Shown: positions 1-7,923, counted from the stretch's first letter. The stretch is 26,108 bases of DNA from an uncultured Bacilli bacterium (GCA_934133155.1 CAKPAT010000001.1:1-26108); one strand, 5' to 3'. Translations and numbers: made by a program. The notes: generated by a model not told the origin, from the sequence alone.

Positions 1-461
1 ATCTCCACAAAAATTTTTAACGTGTCATCATCCAAATGCAAATAATTCTTACCATCTTTAATATAAAACTCTCCAACAACACAGTCCTTTAAATCACGTT
101 TTTGAATACGTAAAACACTCGCTTCCCTTTTGCCTTCATCTAAAACCTTAATAACAACCATATCGCCATCAATTGCACCATTAACATTTTTTAAAGCAAC
201 ATGATAATCCTCATCTTCATCTGAAACAGAAACAAAACCAAAGCCCTTAGAATTAGCAATAAACTTACCAAGTTTCATATACTTATCAGTAAATCTTTCG
301 TACTTACCCTTATTTGTCATCCTAATCTTAAGCTCATCTATAAGTTCACTCAAAGACTTATTAAGTAAAGAAATCTCATCTTCATTAAATAAACTCGCAA
401 TCTCTTCATAAGTTAAAGCCTTATTATGACTACATATAAAATTATAAACCTTTTCCTTCAT
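1..461 (-). CDS. rnr: Ribonuclease R, N-terminal part (runs off the left edge)
   Basis: About 153 codons of the 5' end are present; the catalytic RNB and S1 domains lie outside the window. The product is a processive 3'-5' exoribonuclease that degrades structured RNA in the cytoplasm. The visible part begins MKEKVYNF, has an N-terminal winged-helix-like segment (about residues 1-55), then a cold-shock/OB-type segment with GKFIANSKGFGFVSV and NGAIDGDMVVIKV, the typical RNase R/VacB pattern. The ATG at 461 follows AGGAGG with a 7-nt spacer. The start lies inside the last 20 bases of the upstream membrane-protein gene, so translation is probably coupled in a three-gene set rmuC / membrane protein / rnr. 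A different RNase II-family member is possible, but the N-terminal helix-turn-helix region favours RNase R. Confidence 0.85.
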   Translation of the reverse strand, partial: MKEKVYNFICSHNKALTYEEIASLFNEDEISLLNKSLSELIDELKIRMTNKGKYERFTDKYMKLGKFIANSKGFGFVSVSDEDEDYHVALKNVNGAIDGDMVVIKVLDEGKREASVLRIQKRDLKDCVVGEFYIKDGKNYLHLDDDTLKIFVE

Positions 462-1014
462 AAAAAATCCTCCTATTAAAAGCAAATTCATAAACAGTGA
501 CAATTATAGACCCAACAAAAGCCACAATCATATCCATCATTGTATCCGTAACACCCGTTTCTAAAACCCGCTGTGCGTCACCACCAAATAAATTATCACA
601 AACAAACTCAAAAACTTCCCATAAGCCGGCACACATCCAAGTAAAACTGATAATAAACAAAATGCCAAATAAAACACCTTTACCATTAGACTTACTAAAA
701 ATAAGCACCGCAACATAACTAGTCAAAAAACCAGATAAAAAATGTGTAAGTTTATCAAAACCATCCCACTCATTATAATATCCACAAATAACCCCTAAAT
801 AATGTGCCAAAAATATAAAAATCAAATAAATAAAAATAAAACCTTCACCTAAATTAACATGAAACTTATTCTTCAAAATATAAGGAATAAAAACAGTTAA
901 AATAATACTTAAATCCTTTAAAATATTAACAATACCAGAATCTAAACTACCAATTATCTTAATAAGTGATAAACAAATAATTACAAATATAAAACAAAAA
1001 TTAATCTTCTTCAT
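442..1014 (-). CDS. DUF2238/YjdF-like polytopic membrane protein
   Basis: 190-residue inner-membrane protein with about five to six hydrophobic helices and no signal peptide. Polar residues characteristic of the DUF2238/YjdF (VanZ-like) group are visible: DKLTHFLSG (87-95), WEVFEF (132-137) and DTMMDM (157-162). The His and acidic residues sit at membrane borders, suggesting a metal- or lipid-related active site, but the function of the family is not established. I chose the ATG at 1014 because GGGGAG lies 6 nt upstream; an in-frame TTG at 1029 lacks a comparable site. The start overlaps the end of rmuC by 14 nt and the stop overlaps the start of rnr by 20 nt, so the three genes form a tightly packed operon. 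Confidence 0.75.
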   Translation of the reverse strand: MKKINFCFIFVIICLSLIKIIGSLDSGIVNILKDLSIILTVFIPYILKNKFHVNLGEGFIFIYLIFIFLAHYLGVICGYYNEWDGFDKLTHFLSGFLTSYVAVLIFSKSNGKGVLFGILFIISFTWMCAGLWEVFEFVCDNLFGGDAQRVLETGVTDTMMDMIVAFVGSIIVTVYEFAFNRRIFYEGKGL

Positions 1015-2065
1015 GTTCAATCTCCCCAATCTCTACCTGATTAATACTGTTAAACCTCTTAGTAATCTTATCAGTAGTTGTATGGATATCTTTTACATCT
1101 TTACTAACAGTCTCAATACTTCTGTAAAGCTTATCCCATCTTTCCTTATACCTCTTAAATTCAGCTCCAAGTAAAGTAAGTTCCTCATGAATAACCTTCG
1201 CATACTTATCACGTTCCATATTTTTAATAATGATTTGTAAAGTAGTAAGCGTACTAATTAAAGTCGTAGGACCAGTAATCCAAACATGTCTACTATAAGC
1301 ATAATCTAAAACATCCTGATGATAAGCATTAACCTCCGCAAAAATCGCTTCAGCTGGTAAAAACAAAATAGCCTGCTCCGCCGTCTCAGAAGGAATAATA
1401 TACTTATCCGCAATCGCATCAATATGTCTTTTCATATCTGTTTTAAACTTTCTTTCAGCTAAAGCCCTATTACTATTTTTAATATCCACCATAGCTTGAT
1501 AGTTCTCTAAAGGAAACTTAGAATCAATCGCCACCATACCTAAAGGTTCAGGTGCAAACAAAACACAGTCTGCAATCGTCCCGTTGCTAAGACCATACTG
1601 TAACTTATAAATCTTATCATTATTTTCACCAAAAACGTTAACCAAAATATGCTTTAAATTAACCTCACCAAAAATACCTCTAGTTTTTTTATCCGTAAGA
1701 ACCGTCTGCAAAGAAACAATATCACTAGATAAATTGTCAATCTTCTTTTGTGCCTCATCAATCTTAGAAAGCCTTTCCAAAACAGACACAAAAGTCTTAT
1801 TAGTTTTTTCAAAATTTTGATCAAGTCTTTCATTAACCCTATCATTAATCAAATTCAAACGGTATTCAATCTTACCTTCTAAAGCTGTAAAATCATCCAT
1901 TAAATCCTTACTTAAATCACTTTTAAAATTACCCATTTCCTTAACCATACCAGTTTCAAGCTTGCCCAGTCTTTCCGTAATATTGGATTCATTAACATTT
2001 TTAGTCAAAGAAATAATACTAATAATAAGAACTAAAACAAGTAAAATCAAAATAACATATTCCAT
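1001..2065 (-). CDS. rmuC: DNA recombination protein RmuC
   Basis: 354-residue RmuC-family protein, thought from E. coli work to limit recombination at inverted repeats through a nuclease-like domain. Residues 3-20 form one membrane helix, residues about 25-125 are coiled coil (heptad-rich, with repeated ERL and KID segments), and the conserved RmuC domain follows. It contains RGIFGEVNLKHIL (129-141), typical of the family RG.wGE motif, and AIDSKFPL (179-186), with the acidic and lysine residues of the restriction-endonuclease-like fold. Length fits short Firmicute RmuC proteins. The ATG follows AGAGGGTG. An extended -10 (TGTTATAAT) just upstream implies transcription starts here, downstream of the rhodanese terminator. 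The gene leads into the membrane protein and rnr. Confidence 0.92.
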   Translation of the reverse strand: MEYVILILLVLVLIISIISLTKNVNESNITERLGKLETGMVKEMGNFKSDLSKDLMDDFTALEGKIEYRLNLINDRVNERLDQNFEKTNKTFVSVLERLSKIDEAQKKIDNLSSDIVSLQTVLTDKKTRGIFGEVNLKHILVNVFGENNDKIYKLQYGLSNGTIADCVLFAPEPLGMVAIDSKFPLENYQAMVDIKNSNRALAERKFKTDMKRHIDAIADKYIIPSETAEQAILFLPAEAIFAEVNAYHQDVLDYAYSRHVWITGPTTLISTLTTLQIIIKNMERDKYAKVIHEELTLLGAEFKRYKERWDKLYRSIETVSKDVKDIHTTTDKITKRFNSINQVEIGEIEHEED

Positions 2066-2089
2066 TTAAACACCCTCTTATCTTTAAGT

Positions 2090-2098
2090 ATTATAACA
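2090..2098 (-). promoter_or_regulatory. Extended -10 promoter for rmuC
   Basis: On the minus strand TGT is directly followed by TATAAT (-10 at 2090-2095), an extended -10 element. No clear -35 is seen in the T-rich sequence upstream. It lies between the rhodanese terminator and the rmuC Shine-Dalgarno. The same TGTGTTATAAT string recurs before the gene starting at 16783. Confidence 0.55.
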
Positions 2099-2108
2099 CA
2101 AGGAAAAG

Positions 2109-2131
2109 AAAAAAACTATGATTTATCATAG
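2109..2131 (-). terminator. Rho-independent terminator of the rhodanese gene
   Basis: Minus-strand hairpin CTATGA / TAAA loop / TCATAG followed at once by seven T. The stop codon TAG of the rhodanese gene is the last part of the 3' arm, so the coding end and the terminator share bases. Confidence 0.75.
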
Positions 2132-2406
2132 CCTCCCAAAATATAAGCCTCATAACCGCCCATAATACTAATCACATTATAATTAAGTCTTCTTAAAACA
2201 AGCATAACTTGCCTAGACCTAATACCTCTTTGGCAATAAATATAATAAGTTTTATTATGATCTAAATATTTATTATGATTATTAATCAAATCACGGTAAT
2301 CAATATTTAAAGCCCCAGGTATGTGCTTATCATTATATTTTTCTCTTGATCTAATATCAATAATATTACTAGAAGAAAAGTCAATATCTTTAATAGAAAT
2401 CTCCAA
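2116..2406 (-). CDS. Single-domain rhodanese-like protein
   Basis: 96-residue cytoplasmic protein consisting of one rhodanese domain. The N-terminal DIRSREKYNDKHIPGALNI (17-35) is the usual substrate-pocket strand and CH2A-type loop. The active-site loop YCQRGIRS has the catalytic cysteine at 58, six residues long before the helix as in sulfurtransferases rather than in seven-residue Cdc25-type loops. It probably carries persulfide sulfur; the acceptor cannot be told from the sequence. The start is TTG at 2406, supported by AGAGGTGG seven bases upstream; no ATG fits. It is apparently monocistronic, ending in its own terminator. The upstream DNA is a broken ATPase fragment. Confidence 0.85.
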   Translation of the reverse strand: MEISIKDIDFSSSNIIDIRSREKYNDKHIPGALNIDYRDLINNHNKYLDHNKTYYIYCQRGIRSRQVMLVLRRLNYNVISIMGGYEAYILGGYDKS

Positions 2407-2454
2407 CTTAAACCACCTCTAAAATAATATATGAAAAAACAAAAATATAAAAAC

Positions 2455-2740
2455 AGCAAATAACTATTTTGAAAAAAAGAACTATTACTACCTATATTAC
2501 ATACAAAATCAATCTCAAAATATACTCTACCTTCAGTAGTTCTAGCCTCAACCACACCACACTAAACCCTCTAATTAAAAGCTCATTATAAATTATATTT
2601 TCCATTATATAGTTTTCCTCTTGTCGCCTAAAGTTTAACCTAGCATTTCTAAATCCTAAATCCGTAAAATAATATTTAAAAGGAGTTGATATATATTTTC
2701 TACCCTTAACATCATATCTTTCAGCTTTATTAATAAACAA
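2455..2740 (-). pseudogene. Remnant of AAA_14/DUF4143 ATPase, C-terminal domain, frameshifted
   Basis: The minus strand encodes FINKAERYDVKGRK, then YYFTDLGFRN and ENIIYNELLIRGFSV. These match in order the C-terminal DUF4143 part of the intact ATPase at 18403-19605 (YKADRTDVRSK, YYFSDLGIRN, KNVVYLELLRRGYRV). Near 2550 the reading continues in another frame as VEARTTEGRVYFEIDFVCN, equivalent to the intact protein's YEVDFVAEN region, so at least one frameshift is present. Homology fades around 2455-2480, and the AAA N-terminal half is absent. The fragment starts abruptly at a 12-bp palindrome (2726-2737) from which a second fragment runs the other way. Not expected to make a functional protein. 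Confidence 0.8.
2726..2737. repeat. 12-bp perfect palindrome at the head-to-head junction of two ATPase fragments
   Basis: TTTATTAATAAA is its own reverse complement. Read on either strand it is followed within a few codons by A-[EN]-R-Y-D-V of a DUF4143 domain, so it is exactly where the two outward-facing fragments meet. It may be the recombination or inversion point, or simply the AT-rich codons for FINK in both genes. Confidence 0.7.
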
Positions 2741-3143
2741 AGCAAATAGATATGATGTAAGGGGAAAAAGAATATTAAATGGAAAATATAAATACTACCT
2801 AACCGATTTAGGATTAGGACAAGTAATCAATAGCGAAAGAAAAAAACAAATGGGTGTATACCTAGAAAATATCGTTTATAATGAGCTAATATCAAGGGGA
2901 TATGACGTAAAAGTAGGAACAATGGAAGCCGGTGAAATAGACTTTATCGCTACAAAATATGAAGAAAAAATTTACTATCAAGTAGCATTTCACTTAAACG
3001 ACGACATTATTGATAGAGAGTTTGGCGTTTATAATAATATCCAAGATAACTACCCTAAATATGTCATTTCAAACGACACATTTGATTTTTCCCAAAATGG
3101 CATAATACATAAAAACATAATAGACTTTTTACTAGATAAATAA
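2727..3143 (+). pseudogene. Remnant of a second AAA_14/DUF4143 ATPase, C-terminal part
   Basis: Open plus-strand frame reading INKANRYDVRGK, YYLTDLGLG, YLENIVYNELISRGYDV, then GEIDFIA and YYQVAFHL, ending IIDFLLDK at the stop at 3143. This is the DUF4143 region and the natural C terminus of the family. The whole AAA+ half (Walker A, Walker B, arginine finger) is missing, so it is a 5'-truncated relic even though an ATG at 2850 could start a 97-residue product. It differs from the minus-strand fragment at many residues and so derives from a different paralog, not from a simple duplication of the same one. The end is intact, whereas the minus-strand fragment has lost its end. Confidence 0.75.
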
Positions 3144-3157
3144 TTTAAATATATAAT
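3128..3157 (+). promoter_or_regulatory. Putative promoter for the 57-codon ORF
   Basis: TTTACT (3128-3133), 18-bp spacer, TATAAT (3152-3157), about 22 bases before the ATG at 3179. The -35 sits in the end of the ATPase remnant. The -10 is consensus, the -35 is weak. Confidence 0.4.
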
Positions 3158-3178
3158 AAGACTAAAAGGAAGATTAAA

Positions 3179-3352
3179 ATGAAGAAAAAAGAATTACTAA
3201 ACTCCCAAAAAAACTTTTTTGCAAACATCAAACCATGCAAAAAGAAATCTACCTCAAAAGAAAAAGACAAACCATTTGAATGGAGCGAAAACGTTTTAAA
3301 CGGAAAAAGTGAAATCAATATAATTTCACCTTTTAATAAATCAGTTAATTAA
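3179..3352 (+). CDS. Small hypothetical protein, 57 residues
   Basis: The ORF begins MKKKELLNSQ after AAAAGGAAG with a 6-base spacer, has a lysine-rich, charged first half with a single cysteine at residue 20 (IKPCKKKS), and a second half with the only Trp (FEWSENVL). There is no membrane segment or signal peptide. It has a recognisable RBS, a -10 upstream and a hairpin/T-run right after the stop, which together argue for a real transcription unit. I do not recognise the family. Its position between an ATPase remnant and the convergent virD4 gene leaves its role open. Confidence 0.5.
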   Translation: MKKKELLNSQKNFFANIKPCKKKSTSKEKDKPFEWSENVLNGKSEINIISPFNKSVN

Positions 3353-3365
3353 AACTGGTTTTTTT
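3342..3365 (+). terminator. Short hairpin and T-run after the 57-codon ORF
   Basis: CAGTT (3342-3346) pairs with AACTG (3353-3357), followed by G and seven T (3359-3365). The stem is only five pairs, so this is a weak but correctly placed intrinsic terminator; it includes the stop codon. Confidence 0.45.
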
Positions 3366-3434
3366 GTTCCTATCTAAAGGAAAAATATACAAAAATCCTT
3401 TATAAACAAAATAAAAACCCATAAAGGGCATTTA

Positions 3435-5690
3435 TTAATTATCATCATCAGTAAAGAAGTCATCAAAAAATTGATCATCAGTAACCTTTTTATTATCTTC
3501 AATAGCCTTCTTATTAACAGAAGCCGTAATTTTAGAAGCAAAATCTTTATCAAAATTAGTCTCTTTCGCATTCTTAAAAATACTTTTAAAAGGCATTTCA
3601 TTTTTAGAAACTTCTTCTTTCTTTAAAGGAGTAGAAACAAACTTAGATGTATCCTCTTTCTTAAATAAATCAGGCTTAACACTATCAGAAGTGTTAATAA
3701 AACTAGGAACTGCATTATTAACCTCTTTAACCTCTTCTCTAGGTTTCAAAGCCTCCATTTTAATCGGATTAATCTTAGCAAAATTTTGCACCTGATCAGT
3801 AACTATTTTATCTTCCTCAGCAATCTTCTGATTTAAACTTCTGAAAAAATCAGCCTTCAAATCAGAATTAACCCCTTTAGGCTCCATAGGACCAAAAGCA
3901 GATTGAGAAAATTGATTAACCAAACTGTTCATCTTCTCTTCTCTTTTCTTATCAACAAAACTCTTCAAATCAAACACATGAATTGGCTGTCTTTCTCTAG
4001 TTGGATAACCAGCTTTCTCACAAGTATCATACTTGCCCCAATCAATCTGCCAGTTTAATTTTAACTTAGTTCTAAAAGGATTACGTCTAAGACTAAGCAA
4101 AATAATTTCACCCATCTTAAGTTTCTGTAAATCACTAATCGTAATTAAAGGTCTAGTCTCCTCAACCGCATTACCATCTTTATCCTTCTTATCTGTCTTA
4201 ACCTTAACTTCACCGCACATCTTACTAATCTCTTCCAAAGCCGTAAGTTCACTACTAATCAAATAAACAGTATTCGTACAGTTACCTCTAATTGTATCTC
4301 CTTTTTCTTTACCGTAAACCTTAGAAAGTTGAGCAAAGTTCTGAATAACAAAGAAAAATCTCATATTTCTACTACGTGCAGCAGAAACCATCGCATCAAC
4401 ATCCTTAAGTTCAGGCATATTTGCAAACTCATCAAGTAAAAAATTAGTACGATAAGGAAGCTGACCACCAGACTTTTGTGCATAATCAACCAAAGCCTCA
4501 TAACACTGTTTCAAAAATATTGTAACCAAAGAGTGATAAGTTTTCTTTTCATCTTGAATAACAATAAAAACAGCTGTTTTCTTTTTACCAATATCCTCAA
4601 ACTCAAAATCACTATGTGAAAGCATTTCCGATAAATTATCACGCGAAGCAAAAAGTCTTATCTTTTGCTGGAATACAGATATAATACTACCCCTTGTATC
4701 ACTAGGAGCAGAAATCGTAGAAGACGCACTAACATAAGCTGGAGAAGTAGGTTCTTTAGTTAACTTAAAATACTCATTCGCATACAAATTTTTAGTACCA
4801 GGAACCTTTTCCTCACCAACAGTCGTAAATAAATTAATCGTATTTAAATTAAGTTCATCCTCTTTCGCATCATCAAATAAACCTAAACAAATACCAGAAA
4901 AATAGTTAGCCGAAGTATTTTGCCAAAATGGATCATTACCCTGACCACCCTCATCATACAAAATATTAGCCGCTAAGTCATCAGTAAGCTCATTGGCTTT
5001 ATCAGTATTACCATCCTTATAATACTTGTAAGGCAAATGCATAGGATTCCAACCACTACCATGCAAAGGATCACGGAAATTAAGAACAATAACATTGTAA
5101 CCCCTCTTCTTAAGCATATTAGCTGTCTCTTCATAAATCTCACCCTTAGGGTCGGTAATAATCATAGACTCATCATGTTTAGCCAAAGAATGCACAAGAG
5201 GAAAAATAGCAACCTGTGTCTTACCAGCACCAGTAGAACCAATAATCAAAGTATGTGAACCACTATCATCAACCCACATCTTTTTGCCATCATTAATAAG
5301 TGGTAACCCACCAGCAACAGCTTTTTCATCTTGAACCTTAACCATCTTAAGCTCTTTCTTAAGATCCTTATCAGAAAGCCATTTAGAATAACCCTTACTA
5401 TCATACTTAGGCTGCGTAGAAAAACCAATACCCTTCTCCATCGTAAAAAACTTATCTTTGACACTAAACAAACTAGCACCAACTGCAACTAAATAAAGTG
5501 GAATAGTAATGTGAAGATACTCAGGAGTAAAAGCCGGAAACGGATTTAACCCCCAAAAAGGATGCTCCAAATCACCCTTTGCAAGCTGAATAAAATTAAG
5601 CTCCACAATAGCTACAAAAAAAAGTAAAATAATACAAAAGCCACCAAAAACAAGCCAACTTTTAGAATCAGCAGTCATCTTAAGCTTCAT
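3435..5690 (-). CDS. virD4: VirD4/TraG-type type IV coupling ATPase
   Basis: 751-residue membrane-anchored hexameric ATPase that brings substrate to a type IV secretion channel. Two N-terminal helices (about 11-33 and 57-76) flank a short external loop. Then come Walker A GSTGAGKT (151-158), the TraG-type DPKGEIYEET (180-189), and Walker B FLLDEFANMP (417-426), followed by the family sequence AARSRNMRFFFVIQNFAQL. The last 170 residues are a Lys/Glu/Asp-rich, probably disordered tail ending in an acidic DDFFTDDDN, not part of the ATPase core. I chose the ATG at 5690 because GGAGG lies 7 nt upstream; an in-frame start 18 codons earlier lacks this. It is the last gene of a unit with two FG-GAP-type proteins and is separated from the T4SS core by a divergent gene. 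No relaxase is adjacent. Confidence 0.93.
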   Translation of the reverse strand: MKLKMTADSKSWLVFGGFCIILLFFVAIVELNFIQLAKGDLEHPFWGLNPFPAFTPEYLHITIPLYLVAVGASLFSVKDKFFTMEKGIGFSTQPKYDSKGYSKWLSDKDLKKELKMVKVQDEKAVAGGLPLINDGKKMWVDDSGSHTLIIGSTGAGKTQVAIFPLVHSLAKHDESMIITDPKGEIYEETANMLKKRGYNVIVLNFRDPLHGSGWNPMHLPYKYYKDGNTDKANELTDDLAANILYDEGGQGNDPFWQNTSANYFSGICLGLFDDAKEDELNLNTINLFTTVGEEKVPGTKNLYANEYFKLTKEPTSPAYVSASSTISAPSDTRGSIISVFQQKIRLFASRDNLSEMLSHSDFEFEDIGKKKTAVFIVIQDEKKTYHSLVTIFLKQCYEALVDYAQKSGGQLPYRTNFLLDEFANMPELKDVDAMVSAARSRNMRFFFVIQNFAQLSKVYGKEKGDTIRGNCTNTVYLISSELTALEEISKMCGEVKVKTDKKDKDGNAVEETRPLITISDLQKLKMGEIILLSLRRNPFRTKLKLNWQIDWGKYDTCEKAGYPTRERQPIHVFDLKSFVDKKREEKMNSLVNQFSQSAFGPMEPKGVNSDLKADFFRSLNQKIAEEDKIVTDQVQNFAKINPIKMEALKPREEVKEVNNAVPSFINTSDSVKPDLFKKEDTSKFVSTPLKKEEVSKNEMPFKSIFKNAKETNFDKDFASKITASVNKKAIEDNKKVTDDQFFDDFFTDDDN

Positions 5691-5731
5691 AAAATCGCCT
5701 CCATAAAACAAAGATATTATATCATTTATAA

Positions 5732-6454
5732 CTAAATAGTACAATCATGTTTTAAAACATACTTACCATTTAAAAATTTATAAAGTTGAAAACACTTATT
5801 ACCATCTAAACTTTCCTTAGAAACAATAATCTCATACCTCTTATCACCATCAAAATCAACAATATAACTAACATCATACTTATACTTACCATCATTCACA
5901 AAAGTATCAAGTACCTTATCACCATCAGTCATAAAAATCAAAGACCTGCCAGGTAAATTACCCATAGAAGAAATATTAGAAATAACATAAACATCTTCTT
6001 TTTTATTATCATTATTCAAATCAATTTGAATTAAATAAGAATTAAAATACTGATAATAATCAGAAGAAAAACCATGGGCCGCATCCTGTAAAAAAGCATT
6101 AGAATAAATAGAAACATCATCTTTATCAAAATTCAAAACTTTAAATCCATTAATATTAGAAGCTAAAACATAACCATTTAAAACCTCACCATTAACCTTA
6201 ACATAACCATTTCTTAAAACACTACCATATTTAACACCATCATTAAAATAAATATTATATTTTAACTTCAAATAATCACTATCTTTATAATCAGAAATTT
6301 CATCACCACTAAACTTCCAAACAAAATCCTTAGAAACAATATATTTAGGACTAACCGTATCCAATAAACTTTTATTAAAAACAAAACAAATCAAAAAAGC
6401 ATAAACCAAAATACACCCTACAAAAATAAGTAAAAATTTCATATTCTTATTCAT
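5732..6454 (-). CDS. Membrane-anchored FG-GAP/VCBS-like calcium-loop protein (second of pair)
   Basis: 240-residue protein with a short cytoplasmic start, one helix (about 6-27, hydrophobic with a Cys but no clear lipobox) and an extracytoplasmic beta-rich domain. Two Asp-rich loops typical of FG-GAP/VCBS or dockerin-type calcium sites are visible: DLNNDNKKED (145-154) and DFDGDKRYE (200-208), each followed by a hydrophobic strand. Its ATG overlaps the TGA of the preceding paralog (ATGA), so the two are co-translated. The stop is 42 bases before virD4. It resembles the upstream gene in order of elements, indicating duplication. Function is unknown; the calcium loops suggest an external binding or structural part of the secretion apparatus. 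Confidence 0.65.
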   Translation of the reverse strand: MNKNMKFLLIFVGCILVYAFLICFVFNKSLLDTVSPKYIVSKDFVWKFSGDEISDYKDSDYLKLKYNIYFNDGVKYGSVLRNGYVKVNGEVLNGYVLASNINGFKVLNFDKDDVSIYSNAFLQDAAHGFSSDYYQYFNSYLIQIDLNNDNKKEDVYVISNISSMGNLPGRSLIFMTDGDKVLDTFVNDGKYKYDVSYIVDFDGDKRYEIIVSKESLDGNKCFQLYKFLNGKYVLKHDCTI

Positions 6455-7203
6455 AACTCACCACTCAAAACAAAATTACCATCCTTTAACTTGTAAATCT
6501 GATACCTAGAATTAAAATCAGATAAATCAATATCACCATAATTAACAACTAATTCATAAACACCATCATTATCCAAATCTAAAACACTATAAATCCTAAA
6601 AGGCTTATTAGAAGACTTATTAATAGCACTCACATTACCATCCTTAACCATAAAAATCAAAGATAAATAACTATCAGAAGTTCCACCTAAAGAAAAATTA
6701 GTCGTCGTATAAATACTCTCTAAATTACCATCACCATCAAAATCAGACTGAATAACCCTTAAACTATTCTTAAAATCATTACTAAAAGTAAACCCATTTA
6801 AAGCCGTATTCAAAAAACCATAATCACTATCATCATAATACCTTGAAGAAAAATTCAAAGCCTTATAATCGCCACCAGAAAAAGCCATATTAAACTTACT
6901 AATATTCAAATCCGCATAATTTTCATCAAAAAAATACCACTGATTATTCACATACTGCACCTTAGAATTTTCATACCTATTTCCATCACCATAAACTGTA
7001 AAAGTTTTATCAAGTAAATCATCACTGACACTAGTAACCTTATGAAAACCATCACTATCCTTATACACAATTAAACTATCACCAATTATAATATAATCCC
7101 TTTTAAAAGTAGCCTTACCACTAGCAAATAAAGCAATTAAAACATAAATAATTAAAATAACAAAAACAATAACATACTTCCATTTACCCTTCATCATTTC
7201 CAT
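6451..7203 (-). CDS. Membrane-anchored FG-GAP/VCBS-like calcium-loop protein (first of pair)
   Basis: 250 residues: a positively charged start (MEMMKGKWK), one membrane helix (about 10-28) and an external domain. Calcium-loop motifs DFDGDGNLE (154-162) and DLDNDGVYE (209-217) match the two in the following gene in spacing, and both proteins share a SLIFM segment between them. I chose the ATG at 7203 since AAAGGTGG lies 7 bases upstream; the in-frame extension upstream would cross the promoter. It is the first gene of a unit of three with virD4 last. It could be a receptor-like or pilus-associated surface protein; no enzymatic motif is visible. Confidence 0.65.
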   Translation of the reverse strand: MEMMKGKWKYVIVFVILIIYVLIALFASGKATFKRDYIIIGDSLIVYKDSDGFHKVTSVSDDLLDKTFTVYGDGNRYENSKVQYVNNQWYFFDENYADLNISKFNMAFSGGDYKALNFSSRYYDDSDYGFLNTALNGFTFSNDFKNSLRVIQSDFDGDGNLESIYTTTNFSLGGTSDSYLSLIFMVKDGNVSAINKSSNKPFRIYSVLDLDNDGVYELVVNYGDIDLSDFNSRYQIYKLKDGNFVLSGEL

Positions 7204-7227
7204 ATAAAAACCACCTTTACTAAAATA

Positions 7228-7256
7228 ATTATATATATTTAAAACTAAAGTGTCAA
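7228..7256 (-). promoter_or_regulatory. Consensus promoter of the FG-GAP pair / virD4 operon
   Basis: Minus strand: TTGACA (7251-7256), exactly 17-bp spacer, TATAAT (7228-7233). Both hexamers are perfect. The start codon follows 25 bases after the -10. Such a strong promoter next to a palindrome suggests repression by a DNA-binding protein. Confidence 0.85.
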
Positions 7257-7268
7257 TTACACGTGTAA
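7257..7268. promoter_or_regulatory. Palindromic operator candidate TTACACGTGTAA
   Basis: Perfect 12-bp dyad directly abutting the -35 of the minus-strand promoter, in the intergenic space between divergent genes at 7203 and 7332. Its position would let one regulator affect both directions. The cognate regulator is not in the window. Confidence 0.5.
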
Positions 7269-7331
7269 ACATTTATTTTAAACTCAAAATATGATAAAAT
7301 GCAAATATAATATTAAAAGAGGTGCATATAA

Positions 7332-7898
7332 ATGGAAGACGAAAATAAAGTAACAAAAATACTAGATATAATAAAAAAAACATTTCTAATACTCCTAATA
7401 TTTGGAATAATAATTGTAAGTATAATGTCAATATTCAGAAAAATAAACGAAAATGCTTTAAACAAATACTTATCAAATAATGGTTATACCAAAGATATTG
7501 GCATGTATTTTAAAAACATAACCAATCAAACTGAAGAAAACACTGAAACAATAAACTATATATATGACACAAAACTAAACAAACTAGTTAAAACAATAAC
7601 TAATATGAATAGTAACTACCAAGAAGAAGTTGATTTAACATATAATGGTTCAAATACAATCAAAACAAAATACATATTTACCGATAACAGCAAATCAGGA
7701 AATAACACAATCTCTCAAACAGGAACATATGAATATAAAAAAGGAAAATATAAATGCACAATAGATTATACTCTAGGTGACATCACATCAAAATGCGGTA
7801 ATATGAAAACATACACAGAAGAATTTAGCAAAGAAATTAAAGAAATAATTCAAAAAGCCAACATAAACGAATTTTTTGCTAAGAAAAACGCTGAATAG
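7332..7898 (+). CDS. Single-pass membrane-anchored extracellular protein, unknown
   Basis: 188 residues: cytoplasmic charged start (MEDENKVTK), one helix (about 17-35), then an extracytoplasmic part rich in Asn, Thr, Lys and Tyr (repeated N-x-T/S), with two cysteines (in KYKCTIDY and TSKCGNM) that could pair. AGAGGTG precedes the ATG; TATAAT at 7306-7311 is a possible -10, with no good -35. It is the only intact plus-strand gene inside the secretion region and sits between two minus-strand operons, divergent from one and convergent with the other. Not recognised; it could be a small surface protein or an inhibitor of the neighbouring wall hydrolase, but nothing shows this directly. Confidence 0.65.
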   Translation: MEDENKVTKILDIIKKTFLILLIFGIIIVSIMSIFRKINENALNKYLSNNGYTKDIGMYFKNITNQTEENTETINYIYDTKLNKLVKTITNMNSNYQEEVDLTYNGSNTIKTKYIFTDNSKSGNNTISQTGTYEYKKGKYKCTIDYTLGDITSKCGNMKTYTEEFSKEIKEIIQKANINEFFAKKNAE

Positions 7899-7918
7899 TG
7901 CCAAAAGCACTATTTTTT
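7894..7918 (+). terminator. Strong intrinsic terminator of the 7332-7898 gene
   Basis: Eight-pair stem AATAGTGC / GCACTATT with loop CAAAA, followed by T. The stop codon TAG lies in the 5' arm. It faces the terminator of the convergent operon at 7924-7946. Confidence 0.8.
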
Positions 7919-7923
7919 CAAAC

